Positions 17,901 to 25,619 of a stretch of DNA of 64,000 nt are shown here, one piece after another. How positions within the stretch are numbered: position 1 is the first letter of the stretch; the number at the start of each line of letters is the position of its first letter. Position numbers and translations under genes: made by a program. Under the pieces are notes generated by a model. That model was not told the origin of the DNA, searched no databases, and saw nothing but the letters and a program-made list of their open reading frames with translations. The stretch comes from Pseudomonas sp. B21-056 (lineage in GTDB: Bacteria > Pseudomonadota > Gammaproteobacteria > Pseudomonadales > Pseudomonadaceae), in NCBI RefSeq assembly GCF_026016325.1, contig NZ_CP087203.1, positions 3,224,001-3,288,000 of the forward strand, given 5' to 3'.

Positions 17901-18740
17901 AGCAGGCCGGCCGCAGCTCTTAGTGCGGCCTCGCGGCGTCTCTCTGACGTCCCTACTGTTGATCTTGTTTCGCTGCTAAAGGACAGCATCACTGAGCAGA
18001 ACTCTAAGGGGCATGGTAAGGCTAGCTTGAGTTCTTATGAGGTCGAAAATGCTATCTTGAATTTGTCTGCCCGCATGGACATCTCCTTATCTGATGTGGC
18101 TGCTCTGGAGTTTGCCTACTTCCCTGTTCTTCGAAATGACCCAATGATCTTGCACCGGCTTCTTCTCGAGCAACCAAGCTTCTTTGTGGAAATGCTTTGC
18201 AAGGTGTTTAGGGGTAAGAGTGAGGACCCGAGAGAGATTTCCGAGCACGAGAAAAATTACGCCTCGAATGCCTACCGCTTGCTCAAGAGCTTAAAGACGC
18301 TCCCAGGCCAGTCGGGGGAGGAGGTTGACGAGACGGCATTGCTTGAGTGGTGTCTCGAAGTTCAGAGGTTGTCGAGGGAGCAGGATCGTACAGAGATTAC
18401 GGATCAACTGATCGGACAGGTTCTGGCACATTCCCCACTGAGCACACAAGATGGTGCTTGGCCTCATCAAGCTGTACGGAATGTGATTGAAACATTGGCG
18501 TCCGCTCAGGTCGAGCGTGGGATCAGCATCGAGCGCTTCAATATGAGGGGAGTATTTGGCAAGGCGATAGGAGAAGGGGGCGACCAGGAGCGCGCATTGG
18601 CTAAGCAAACACGGGAATGGGCTGAGGCATCTACGGGATCGGTTCGGACGAGGGCGATGCTTGAGCATATTGCCCAATCTTGGGATCGCGACGCGGAGCG
18701 CTCTGATACTGAGACCCAGCAAAACGCTTTGAGATTTTGA
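14982..18740 (+). CDS. Large (1252 aa) nuclease/STAND-like protein, probable defence factor
   Basis: I recognise only the N-terminal pattern: RIRFPQGDKGQVRGYDGYLD, then SIWEFGTS, then KTKANADYDKRT and TLVLVTPRTW. It recurs at the front of large NTPase-like proteins in defence islands and fits a PD-(D/E)XK nuclease fold (D of YDG, E of WEF, a following K). The next ~150 residues (LLAGREKQAEELLQKL, LIVDTADAANALL, LIYLPR) resemble a degenerate STAND-type NTPase lacking a clean P-loop. The remaining ~850 residues are helical and repeat-like. The start is TTG at 14982 with GGAG 7 bases before it; the frame is open further upstream without a good ribosome site. Single gene; antiphage role inferred. 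Confidence 0.6.
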   Translation: MKWITALQLEQWADALQSRVQIPGLVADLIWATSPKIRRIRFPQGDKGQVRGYDGYLDADSTSPFVPDGRSIWEFGTSGVGKTKANADYDKRTAEVSADERADTTLVLVTPRTWNDTSAKVEDWLAGKNASGDWKGVVYLESTLLEDWLSKCPAVASRWAKFELEIAPPAGMLSTEEFWQSFSTRFEPALVEDVLLAGREKQAEELLQKLRQEGGRLAYSADTTDEVIAFTVAAIRSAPEPVRHYLESRTLIVDTADAANALLSKSGLIYLPRNTACECVGQMLLRGPTVVSAGADDKTHGHIELRRPSSRELGIAIAKMGMTEDQGYEAARICGRSLAVLARQYPSGTAVKPKWLDDTKPLIPVMLAGAWASDAEEDQSIISSLTQQDYEDAEDELRKFLIMPDSPIENVGNLWATRAPVDAFLYLAPYVGRKHLQLFKDAITTVFASAVRSHKPPSPDDPFVRHTQRDTTHSEHLRNGLMTTLLHMAVLHVPAKFTVLGGSPKTFVDDLVGSLPELSSDHRLMASLGQDLALLAEASPNSFLEALERQLEGPSPSIRPIFDEYPGMLTPVTYHCGLLWTLEVLAWIPGTFDRAVRCLAELAAIDPGGKMSNRPINSLRAIFLSWIPCAGVNTTRRLAALQAVVKDVPTIAWPLLETLLPRSGDNSSATEKPKFREYEEGGGETLTYGLVWESEGKIVELAIIEAGHRDERWKSIIDSLQVLQDSAFEAVVGGLDSALNSAPEEPRTQIWKTLNREVKRHQKFSKFDWAIPEERLGQLASLVDKYAPTTLFEHYSWLFDDWMPPVEGQADDDVDSITLVEDARLNALRAIREAHGVQGLLDLMRRVKIPRLVGYACRGLELPYDDLVELFEKIVTSSVAELELIAGAVLADGFSRLGQAWEEAGRSSAQSSGLSSPRLALVLESLPENARAWSYAASFGEEVENSYWSQKTAYQIEGNVQDLSFAIKKYRCASRPAAALSAASRRLSDVPTVDLVSLLKDSITEQNSKGHGKASLSSYEVENAILNLSARMDISLSDVAALEFAYFPVLRNDPMILHRLLLEQPSFFVEMLCKVFRGKSEDPREISEHEKNYASNAYRLLKSLKTLPGQSGEEVDETALLEWCLEVQRLSREQDRTEITDQLIGQVLAHSPLSTQDGAWPHQAVRNVIETLASAQVERGISIERFNMRGVFGKAIGEGGDQERALAKQTREWAEASTGSVRTRAMLEHIAQSWDRDAERSDTETQQNALRF

Positions 18741-19438
18741 TGGAGCCCGAGCTTGACCCAACGCCCCGAGGGAAGTTGGGTCAAGTTGTTAAAGGTGAAT
18801 CGCCCCAGGTTTTCTAGACACTTTCCAAGCTCTACTCCATTGAGGGTAAGGACGCAGAGGACTCACCTCGACGCAGGTTGCTGTTCGGCATACTTGCACG
18901 TCGGCCAAATCCTCTAGAGCATCAACGATGCCCACGGTCTTATCTGGCGTATCAACTGGATGATATGAATGACTGGCAATGGCGCAAAAGCGCGCCCCTA
19001 TCGTTCTGATTGAGGTCGAATTCGACCACTGAATGTCAGGTGGCAAGCGTACCACCCTGACATCAGTACAGCGCTAGGGGCAGGACATTAGTGAGGCCGG
19101 TATGCGTGCTCCAGCCCCTTTGACTTCCTCTAGCGTGTCACGATTGCTTATTCCAGTACCGAACTGATTGCAGCGCCGATTGTCATGCATGTACATGCAT
19201 TCTGCGAAGCGATTACCTTGCTGGCCCCGATTAGAGTAGTCCATTGATTAGTAGATCGCATTTAATGATTGCCGACGGGAGGTCGCGGGGAATATGACCC
19301 AGAGCACAACCAGCTCCAGATGTACTACAGATTGCGTTTGCGCTGCCGATCATAGCCCGTGAGCGACCGACCGAAACTCGACGTTGAAGGCTACGGAAAA
19401 TCAACGAAAGATTAGGAAATTTAGAGAGGCATAAAGCG
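18741..19438. other. Intergenic region, 698 bp, no convincing gene
   Basis: No start-plus-ribosome-site ORF of good character was found. A stretch on the plus strand (18816-19009) reads 64 codons without a stop but is not recognisable. A perfect 16-bp palindrome, ATGCATGTACATGCAT, lies at 19185-19200 and could be a regulator site. No hicA is visible before hicB. Confidence 0.4.
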
Positions 19439-19861
19439 ATGCATCACTACTCGCTAGTGCAGCATACCGAGCCCACCGGTGTGTGGTTGTCATGCACCGA
19501 TATTCCGGAAATGAATGCCGAAGGCAGTACGCTGTGCGAAGCATTTGCCGAAGCCCTAAATGGTTTCGAGTCTGCACTGTCATTGTACGTAGAGCAGCGA
19601 CGCAAGATTCCAGTACCCTCAGTGCCAAGCGCCCCTGCGATGGTGCTGCACTTGCCGGTGCTGACTGCGGCCAAGATCTTGCTATGGAATGCCATGTGTG
19701 ATGAAGGCGTGAGCCGCGCCGAGCTTGCCCGTCGAATGGTCTGTTCGCTGCAGGTTGTCGACCGTTTGGTGGACTTCATCCACACCTCGAAAATTGAGCA
19801 GATCGAGCGTGCGCTTGCATTGCTGGGTCGGCGTCTGTCGCTGGTCCTGGAAGTAGCCTAA
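19439..19861 (+). CDS. hicB: HicB-family antitoxin, orphan
   Basis: A 140-residue protein with the HicB partial RNase-H fold: YSLVQHTEPTGVWLSCTDIPEMNAEGSTLCEA matches the family's Y-x-V-x-x-P-D-x-P-G...G-x-T-x-x-E-A pattern. A C-terminal helix-turn-helix follows (RAELARRMVCSLQVVDRLVD). HicB neutralises the mRNA interferase HicA and represses its own operon. No ~60-codon HicA with the GSHH motif is seen in the preceding 700 or following 680 bases, so it seems to have lost its toxin or to act in trans. GAGAGG precedes the ATG. Confidence 0.8.
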   Translation: MHHYSLVQHTEPTGVWLSCTDIPEMNAEGSTLCEAFAEALNGFESALSLYVEQRRKIPVPSVPSAPAMVLHLPVLTAAKILLWNAMCDEGVSRAELARRMVCSLQVVDRLVDFIHTSKIEQIERALALLGRRLSLVLEVA

Positions 19862-20543
19862 TGCCGGAATCTATCATGTCCCAAGCACACCATTGACGCC
19901 TGCTGTGGGTCTGATACCACCGACGCCCTCGTGTATACCCTAAGGCCGGGCTGGGTAGACCTCGCATTTCAGTGGTCATTCCCGAAAGCTCACTCGAAGA
20001 GTATGTACGTTGCTCAAGCAGCCTCTTCGCAGACCCCAAGCGGTCTAGAGGCTAGCTGTGGGTCGAACGGTTGAATCCACAGCTGAAAGCGGACAGTCAC
20101 GGTTCGTAGCGACTACCTAATAGCAGTAAAAGAGCAACTATGAGTCGTCTCTTGTAGGTCCTACGAACACTAAAATACCTCACCAAATTACTGTTGGTTG
20201 TGGCCTGCGTTCCCGCCAATACCATCCATCAAACGCAACAGCAGACTTTGGTGGAAAACATCCAGAACCTGGGCGTGTTTGAACTGGGCGTAACGTCGGA
20301 AATAGGCCGCGAACTGGGCATCTCGCGGATAACGAGGGCGAGGGTAGTAAGGGGTTCAAACCATTTGGGGTGGTCTGTCCTTCCCGTCACCTCTGGAAGA
20401 TCAACACTGCTTGCTTCAAAGTTCGATGGTGTTGGCTAGCCGAATGCTTGACCTTCTCGATTCCGGACTATTGAATCGACTTCTAGATAAGCTCAATCCG
20501 AAAGCGGCCTTGCATCCTAGTTACTCTCGTTCGCATGTAGCGT
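19862..20543. other. Degraded intergenic region, 682 bp
   Basis: No intact gene seen. It has an 8-bp inverted repeat, AGCTGTGG at 20054-20061 and CCACAGCT at 20077-20084. A coherent open stretch on the minus strand, described separately, is probably a gene remnant. It forms the left flank of the defence locus and may contain the left end of the mobile element. Confidence 0.4.
20188..20355 (-). pseudogene. C-terminal remnant of an unknown gene
   Basis: An open stretch of 55 codons ending in TAA reads like real protein: PRYPRDAQFAAYFRRYAQF and then a helical LDVFHQSLLLRLMDG. It has no start codon and is cut at a TGA on its upstream side. Family not recognised. It looks like the tail of a truncated gene rather than chance, given the amphipathic helical character and absence of rare codons. 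Confidence 0.35.
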
Positions 20544-21443
20544 CTATCGCCTACGCATGGCTCCAAAGAAAGCGGCAAATCTGCGAAGGGACTGATGATT
20601 AGCACTCTTCGGATAATTTAGATACCTTGAGGCAGTACAAAGATCTAGATCTGAATGAGATTCCTTAATTCGAGTGGCGCAGGATACCGAAATTAGAAAT
20701 CCATCTAATTTTTCGTTTTTTTCAACGTAACGATGCAAACTGTGGCGCTGCCCCGATAGAAAATCATCAATGAGGGTCTGTGCATAATTTTCTCCATCTA
20801 TGAAGCAATTAAATTCAAGCACAGTGGAGGGTTCAGCGACAATATCTAAATTTATGGCGATTATTCCTTCCCCATGTCTAAAAAGCTGTTCGCACCCATC
20901 CTTTATTAAATTTTCGAGCCCAGTTGGTGTGTTTAGACGTTTGCATGCGATGGAGTACTCAGCACCATTTATATCAATTTTTATATCTGGCTCAGCAATT
21001 CTAGCACTGATGCCTCGGTGCCTCACATGAGCAAGCATATCTAACTCCCAAGCAGCATCTAGTCCGACCGAAGATTTCGACCGCCCATGCTCCAGAGATT
21101 TCTTGGCAACCCTCCAAAGTAGCAGAACTTCTGAATTTTCAAGCGGGTCTGCTCCTAAAATCAGGTTCATGATGCGCATGGCCTTGAGTACATTGACCTG
21201 AAGAGTTTCAGGTATCTCCTCTGCTTTTTCTTTAAGCGCTACTGCGCTGCATACAGAATTCAAATACAACCCAAGATCGCTGGAGGAATTAATTGAATAA
21301 CCAAGCCATTTGTAAATATCCCTAACCATTATAGATTTTGACTTTAATGCGTCATACGAAAAAAATAGCTCAGGAGGCATAAATAGTCCAGTGTGACAAT
21401 TTTGACGAGGCTTAGTATGCCTAACTTTTTTTGAAGCTTTCAA
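20544..21443 (-). CDS. PD-(D/E)XK nuclease-like protein, last gene of the defence locus
   Basis: Family not named. Residues 130-175 read WELDMLAHVRHRGISARI, then EPDIKIDINGAEYSIACKRL: a P-D followed after about 12 residues by an x-C-K on a strand, which matches the PD-(D/E)XK nuclease core with Cys in place of the usual acidic residue. The N-terminal ~120 residues look helical. Base composition is clearly more AT-rich than the rest of the window, suggesting separate acquisition. It is on the same strand as the DISARM-like genes, 132 bases behind the membrane protein, so it may be a late operon member or an independent gene. Confidence 0.6.
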   Translation of the reverse strand: MKASKKVRHTKPRQNCHTGLFMPPELFFSYDALKSKSIMVRDIYKWLGYSINSSSDLGLYLNSVCSAVALKEKAEEIPETLQVNVLKAMRIMNLILGADPLENSEVLLLWRVAKKSLEHGRSKSSVGLDAAWELDMLAHVRHRGISARIAEPDIKIDINGAEYSIACKRLNTPTGLENLIKDGCEQLFRHGEGIIAINLDIVAEPSTVLEFNCFIDGENYAQTLIDDFLSGQRHSLHRYVEKNEKLDGFLISVSCATRIKESHSDLDLCTASRYLNYPKSANHQSLRRFAAFFGAMRRR

Positions 21444-21575
21444 AGCTCTGCGTTAGAATTCGAGAGACCAATCTGCCATCTACTGAAAGTTACTCAATGA
21501 TGGAAAGGAGTTATCGGGTTCGTGAACGTCCAGATTTACGCTCTGTTGCCAAGATCAACCCGCTATCAGCTAACT

Positions 21576-22211
21576 TCAGTGCCGCGCCCCATTGCCGGGG
21601 CGAGCTGAAAAAGCATCAGGGGGAAGCTCATTTTTCGGCGTTGGGTTTGATCCTGACTGCTCTTCACCAGTCGCAACAGAGCAACAGGTACATAGTGTAG
21701 TTGTCGGAGCTGGAGAGACCGTTTGTGGTTGAGTCGAGCATGATGCAATGGACGGAGCGGTAGGTAGTATATCATTTCTCAGAAAAGCTGCCGAAACAGC
21801 GGCACCTGCACTGACAAGCGCAGCCACCACAGGCACCCACACCTTCCAGCGTTCGGCCCGCATCGCTTCCTTATCGTGTAGTTCGACCGCAATTTCGATC
21901 AGCTTGTTAACCACCGATGGGTCAAGGGGCGCCCTGATCCGCTTGTTATTTTCTGACGAATACAGCAGAACATAACGTGATACGAGGGACACTCGATCGA
22001 CACCGAATTCTTTCAAACGTACCCGAAAGAGCTCTGGGTGATTTTTCGCTACTTCAATCCAAGATATTGCTGAGATTGGAGCGTAGCAGAGTTCTTTTCT
22101 AAGCCCGTCTTCACTTCGACTGGTGTTTCGGTGATACGCGAGCACCTGTATGAGTGCAATAACCTCACCTAATCGCCCGTATTTCAAATAGGAGGAAAGC
22201 TTCCTGCTCAT
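21576..22211 (-). CDS. Single-pass membrane protein in the DISARM-like locus
   Basis: Not recognised. The N-terminal ~110 residues look helical; near residue 120-142 is one clear membrane segment (VWVPVVAALVSAGAAVSAAFL), followed by a Pro/Ser/Cys-rich, low-complexity tail. The chosen ATG at 22211 follows a weak AGGGAT site; the frame remains open to 22313, overlapping the DUF4263 gene. It lies 46 bases after that gene on the same strand. A membrane component is unusual for DISARM-type systems and could serve as an effector or anchor. Confidence 0.6.
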   Translation of the reverse strand: MSRKLSSYLKYGRLGEVIALIQVLAYHRNTSRSEDGLRKELCYAPISAISWIEVAKNHPELFRVRLKEFGVDRVSLVSRYVLLYSSENNKRIRAPLDPSVVNKLIEIAVELHDKEAMRAERWKVWVPVVAALVSAGAAVSAAFLRNDILPTAPSIASCSTQPQTVSPAPTTTLCTCCSVATGEEQSGSNPTPKNELPPDAFSARPGNGARH

Positions 22212-22257
22212 GCCGATCCCTGATAAATGATGAGTCACTATGCCTTTAGGAAGGCTG

Positions 22258-23406
22258 TTAATCTGCAGCCAGGTGCCTAATAAAAAGCTCCAATTTTCGC
22301 AGAAGCTCATCAAAGGTGATTATTTCGACATCTTTGTAGGAACATCTAAACGTCTCAAACGAACGTAGTAGCTTTGACTCGGCGGGGAGGGTTCCTGCGA
22401 TTACCACACAACGGGTATTGTCCGGCCGAGAGCCTGCAAGCACCTCATCATCACGATGAACCCCCCACGCCGTTTGTAGCGAGTGGCGCTGATACAACAC
22501 TTGACTAACTGCCCCGCTTAACTCTGAGTCTGGCGCATGAACCCCGCCGCCATGGCGATACTCTCTTTTCTGTACCAGAGGCGTAGAGGGCTTTTTGATC
22601 TCGACAATTGACAGAACCTGACCGGCTCCTCGAAAAAGATAGTCACCTATTTGGGCTCCTGTCCCTCGGACTCCACTGGGCTGGGCATGAAACTGACCGC
22701 TTACCAAATGCACGGGTCCACAAAACAACATCGTCAGTATAAAAATATTCTGATCGAAGAATTTTTGCCATATGTTCTCGCTCAGCTGTTGAGCAAGCAT
22801 GTTGCGATATGAGTCGATCATTTGCTGCAGCGAGACCCGCTCGATATCTGCATGCAGCGCCATCAAGGTAAGTGGGTGCTCAGCGACAAGCGCCGGAAGA
22901 CTCTCTCGGACTTTTACCACCGCACGCCGGCGAACCTCAGCTGCGTCTGTAGGACCTTGCGATGGACCAATGCGGTTGAGCTCTGAAGTGAAGTCCAATT
23001 CGTTCGTGTTTTCAAACTCCGTTTCTATTTCTGAATTGCTGGGAGCGGGAATCCCCGTCATAACCATCTGCTGTATGCGGATTGGTGATTGATCGCCAGC
23101 ATGACTGACATGTATTCGATAAAGTCGGGCGCCGTGTAAAAAAGGAGCTAACTCCAACGCAAGAACACGATCACCCACTTGCCATTTGTGTGGTGTTGAC
23201 TGCACGAACAAAGTGCACGTTTGACCTATCATCAACGTCCGTTCTACCGCTGCAGCTCGTGCCTGCGGGAGTCCCACACGAGTACAAATGGAATGAATAT
23301 CCAAGGGTACATCTAGCGCGCCTTGACCTGCGGCCTCACATAAGGCGGCGCTGACATCGCAATGTGGGGTGAGTAAATTAAAGGCGTGGAGTAATTCAGC
23401 TTTCAT
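22258..23406 (-). CDS. DUF4263 (Shedu SduA-type) nuclease, coupled to drmB
   Basis: The C-terminal half carries the DUF4263 signature: SENIWQKFFDQNIFIL, then GAQIGDYLFRG followed by LSIVEIKKPSTPL (D...E-x-K, the PD-(D/E)XK active site), SELSGAVSQVLYQRHSL, and VEIITFDELLRKLE. DUF4263 is the nuclease domain of the Shedu antiphage protein. The ~190-residue N-terminal region is probably a separate sensor or adaptor domain. The start codon overlaps the end of the drmB-like gene by 11 bases, so both are translationally coupled and very likely act together. This is the position where one would look for DrmC, a phospholipase-D nuclease; no HxK motif is present here. Confidence 0.8.
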   Translation of the reverse strand: MKAELLHAFNLLTPHCDVSAALCEAAGQGALDVPLDIHSICTRVGLPQARAAAVERTLMIGQTCTLFVQSTPHKWQVGDRVLALELAPFLHGARLYRIHVSHAGDQSPIRIQQMVMTGIPAPSNSEIETEFENTNELDFTSELNRIGPSQGPTDAAEVRRRAVVKVRESLPALVAEHPLTLMALHADIERVSLQQMIDSYRNMLAQQLSENIWQKFFDQNIFILTMLFCGPVHLVSGQFHAQPSGVRGTGAQIGDYLFRGAGQVLSIVEIKKPSTPLVQKREYRHGGGVHAPDSELSGAVSQVLYQRHSLQTAWGVHRDDEVLAGSRPDNTRCVVIAGTLPAESKLLRSFETFRCSYKDVEIITFDELLRKLELFIRHLAAD

Positions 23407-25618
23407 TGTGTTCGTTAGTCATCTCGAGAAAACCGCGAATGTGCTGCCCCTTGTGCGTCCCATCTTCGCGAGGTGGAGGACCACCCTTCAGTACGGCACG
23501 TGACAATAGCTGATTTTGTGCAACGCACGACGTTTCCGGAATCATGATGCAGTCAGGACAGGCGCCTCCCGCTGCGTCGCAAAGCCGACCAGAGTTGCAG
23601 CGATGGATTGAGGCATCTAGGAAACGTCTTAGGAATAGATTGTTTTCGTTCCGCCACAACGATGACAAATTACCCAAGTCCATCGTGGTTCCGTTTCGAT
23701 AGACTACAAATGCGAGATCGAGAGGAAAGATGTACTCCCCCATGGACCCAAGATCCAATCCTGACAGCTCAGCCACGTTTTTCATAAGTGCATGTGCGTA
23801 GGTATGCAAGAGGGTGTACACGTAGCGGTACGTGGTGGCATCCCCTTCTTTGAGAAGGGAGAAATAGCGACCAAAAGGTTCTGCCACCTCCAGCAGCTTT
23901 CCGCCCAGTTTGACTGGGCTGCTGCTGTCCCACTGGGGCAAATCTGATACCCCGATGGCCTGCAACCATTTATACACAACCTCGGGGTCGAGGCGCACAT
24001 AGAGTGCTTCGTTAGCTTGGGTCATGACATAGATAGGGCGTTTGCCATTATTCAACGGCTCAAAGAGCTTCAATCGAACGGGGACATCCTTGTTGCGCTT
24101 GTTCAATATCGGAGTGGCGGAAACACGCGTATACCCATGGGTGAATCGGCACAGGTCAAATTCGCGGATTAAACCCAGATCTGCCATGCCAAGCTTTTTC
24201 ATCAAGTGCAGGGTTTCGGCTTCCTGTTTGGCCTTAGCGTTCGCCCCTTTTGGCGCAAGGTCATCATCAAGATGGTTGAAGCGCACAAACTTAGCGCGCC
24301 CCCCGTCAGGCGGCGCGGAGAGTTTGCCTCTATTCAATGCCTCGTGCTCGACTGCCAGAACGAAGGGGTCGAAGCGGCTAGTGTATTCGCCGCGCGACGC
24401 AAGCTGCTGAGTTATGGCTAGAGGAAGATCGACTCGGGGAGGTATGAGTGGTGGGCTGCTGGTTGTCCATCTCGTGACCAGTTTTTTGAGCTCACTGTCC
24501 ACTACCGCTTTAAGGGACCCATCTCCTGAAACTGCGCTTTCACGCATTAGACAAAGACTCTCGTACGTTTCCCATTCCCCGGTTTTACCGGCAGCCAGCA
24601 AAATGGCCTTCATTTCTGCTGGTGTGAGCTCAGCGCCACCAAATCTGAAGAGGGAACCTATGAAGGCGGCAAGTTGATCATCGTTCTGTGGCTCCAGCAG
24701 AGTGATCAACTGGTGCTCCGACTCTGGAAACAGAACAAACTGTTCCGACTGTGAATAGTATGCAGACGATGCTCTATACGAGATGGGTTCCATCCGTCGT
24801 TCGCCTAGACGGGAACTGGCTTGGTCGCGAAAAAGCTCTGTCGTAAATTTATCTTGCTGACGCCACTCATTTGCCCCTTTGTGCCCGCAAGAAGGTTTAG
24901 CACAGTAGAAGTGCCACTTACCGATTCGGGGCGAATCGGTGTTCAGTTTAAATTCATTGCCTCCGCAAAGCTGGCATTCTTCACCGGAGAGTCTTGGCGT
25001 GTTGTTACGATCATCCCACTCCCAACGACCCGGAGTGACTGGCATCCACTCACCCGACCAATGTACGAAAACCACATCGACCTGCCGCCATTGGCAAGGC
25101 CCCTTGGCGTCCACTGATGTACACCGATTGTTTCGCAGTTGGTCCATGTTCTTGGCCATATCGCGAACGGATGTAAAACGTTTAAAAAGGCTGCATTTAT
25201 TGCAAACGAAGGTCAGAGGTGCCGGTGCGTATTTCATCCGCAGCGGGCTCAAGAATGCCAAGCGATCGGCGCCCAGAGGCGACACAACGCCTCGATTAAG
25301 AATCGCTTCTTCGAGACATTGTTGTGGAACGACCGGACGGTCGGCAGTTCCCGCGGCAGACGCCCTTAAGAACCAGCTCTGCCAGATTTCATGCAGCCTC
25401 AAAATGATTTGCGATTTCGTGACGCTTTGAATAGGTGCATCATCAGTCGTTGCCGTAAGGTCCGGGATTGAAATACACGAACCCAGTCCACCTTCAAATG
25501 TGAAGAACGCGCCAGGGGCATACGCTGATCCAAGTTGACCACGAGATCGTGACATTGTCGGAGCAGTGAGTGTCCTGTCATCGTCATCAGCAGCAAGAAA
25601 GCCTTTACGAGTACCCAT
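23396..25618 (-). CDS. drmB: DrmB-like DUF1998 protein
   Basis: A 740-residue partner of the helicase. The N-terminal half has zinc-ribbon-like Cys pairs: FVCNKCSLFKRF near 140, CQLCGGNEF and YCAKPSCGHKG near 230-260. The C-terminus carries the DUF1998 Cys cluster: C-N-S-G, then C-D-A-A-G-G-A-C-P-D-C, then C-V-A-Q-N-Q-L-L-S-R. A separate DUF1998 protein directly after a DrmA-type helicase is the DISARM core; in Druantia the same domain is fused in DruE. The ATG at 25618 is 1 base after the helicase stop, with GGGAG inside the helicase end, so translation is coupled. Confidence 0.8.
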   Translation of the reverse strand: MGTRKGFLAADDDDRTLTAPTMSRSRGQLGSAYAPGAFFTFEGGLGSCISIPDLTATTDDAPIQSVTKSQIILRLHEIWQSWFLRASAAGTADRPVVPQQCLEEAILNRGVVSPLGADRLAFLSPLRMKYAPAPLTFVCNKCSLFKRFTSVRDMAKNMDQLRNNRCTSVDAKGPCQWRQVDVVFVHWSGEWMPVTPGRWEWDDRNNTPRLSGEECQLCGGNEFKLNTDSPRIGKWHFYCAKPSCGHKGANEWRQQDKFTTELFRDQASSRLGERRMEPISYRASSAYYSQSEQFVLFPESEHQLITLLEPQNDDQLAAFIGSLFRFGGAELTPAEMKAILLAAGKTGEWETYESLCLMRESAVSGDGSLKAVVDSELKKLVTRWTTSSPPLIPPRVDLPLAITQQLASRGEYTSRFDPFVLAVEHEALNRGKLSAPPDGGRAKFVRFNHLDDDLAPKGANAKAKQEAETLHLMKKLGMADLGLIREFDLCRFTHGYTRVSATPILNKRNKDVPVRLKLFEPLNNGKRPIYVMTQANEALYVRLDPEVVYKWLQAIGVSDLPQWDSSSPVKLGGKLLEVAEPFGRYFSLLKEGDATTYRYVYTLLHTYAHALMKNVAELSGLDLGSMGEYIFPLDLAFVVYRNGTTMDLGNLSSLWRNENNLFLRRFLDASIHRCNSGRLCDAAGGACPDCIMIPETSCVAQNQLLSRAVLKGGPPPREDGTHKGQHIRGFLEMTNEHNES

Positions 25619-25619
25619 C

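Noticed and set aside
18789..19055. 88-codon minus ORF and a 64-codon plus-strand open stretch
   Set aside because: Neither has a ribosome site or recognisable sequence; the two overlap, so at most one could be real and neither is supported.
20411..20602. 63-codon plus-strand ORF
   Set aside because: It overlaps the 3' end of the minus-strand nuclease-like gene and has no ribosome site or protein-like pattern.
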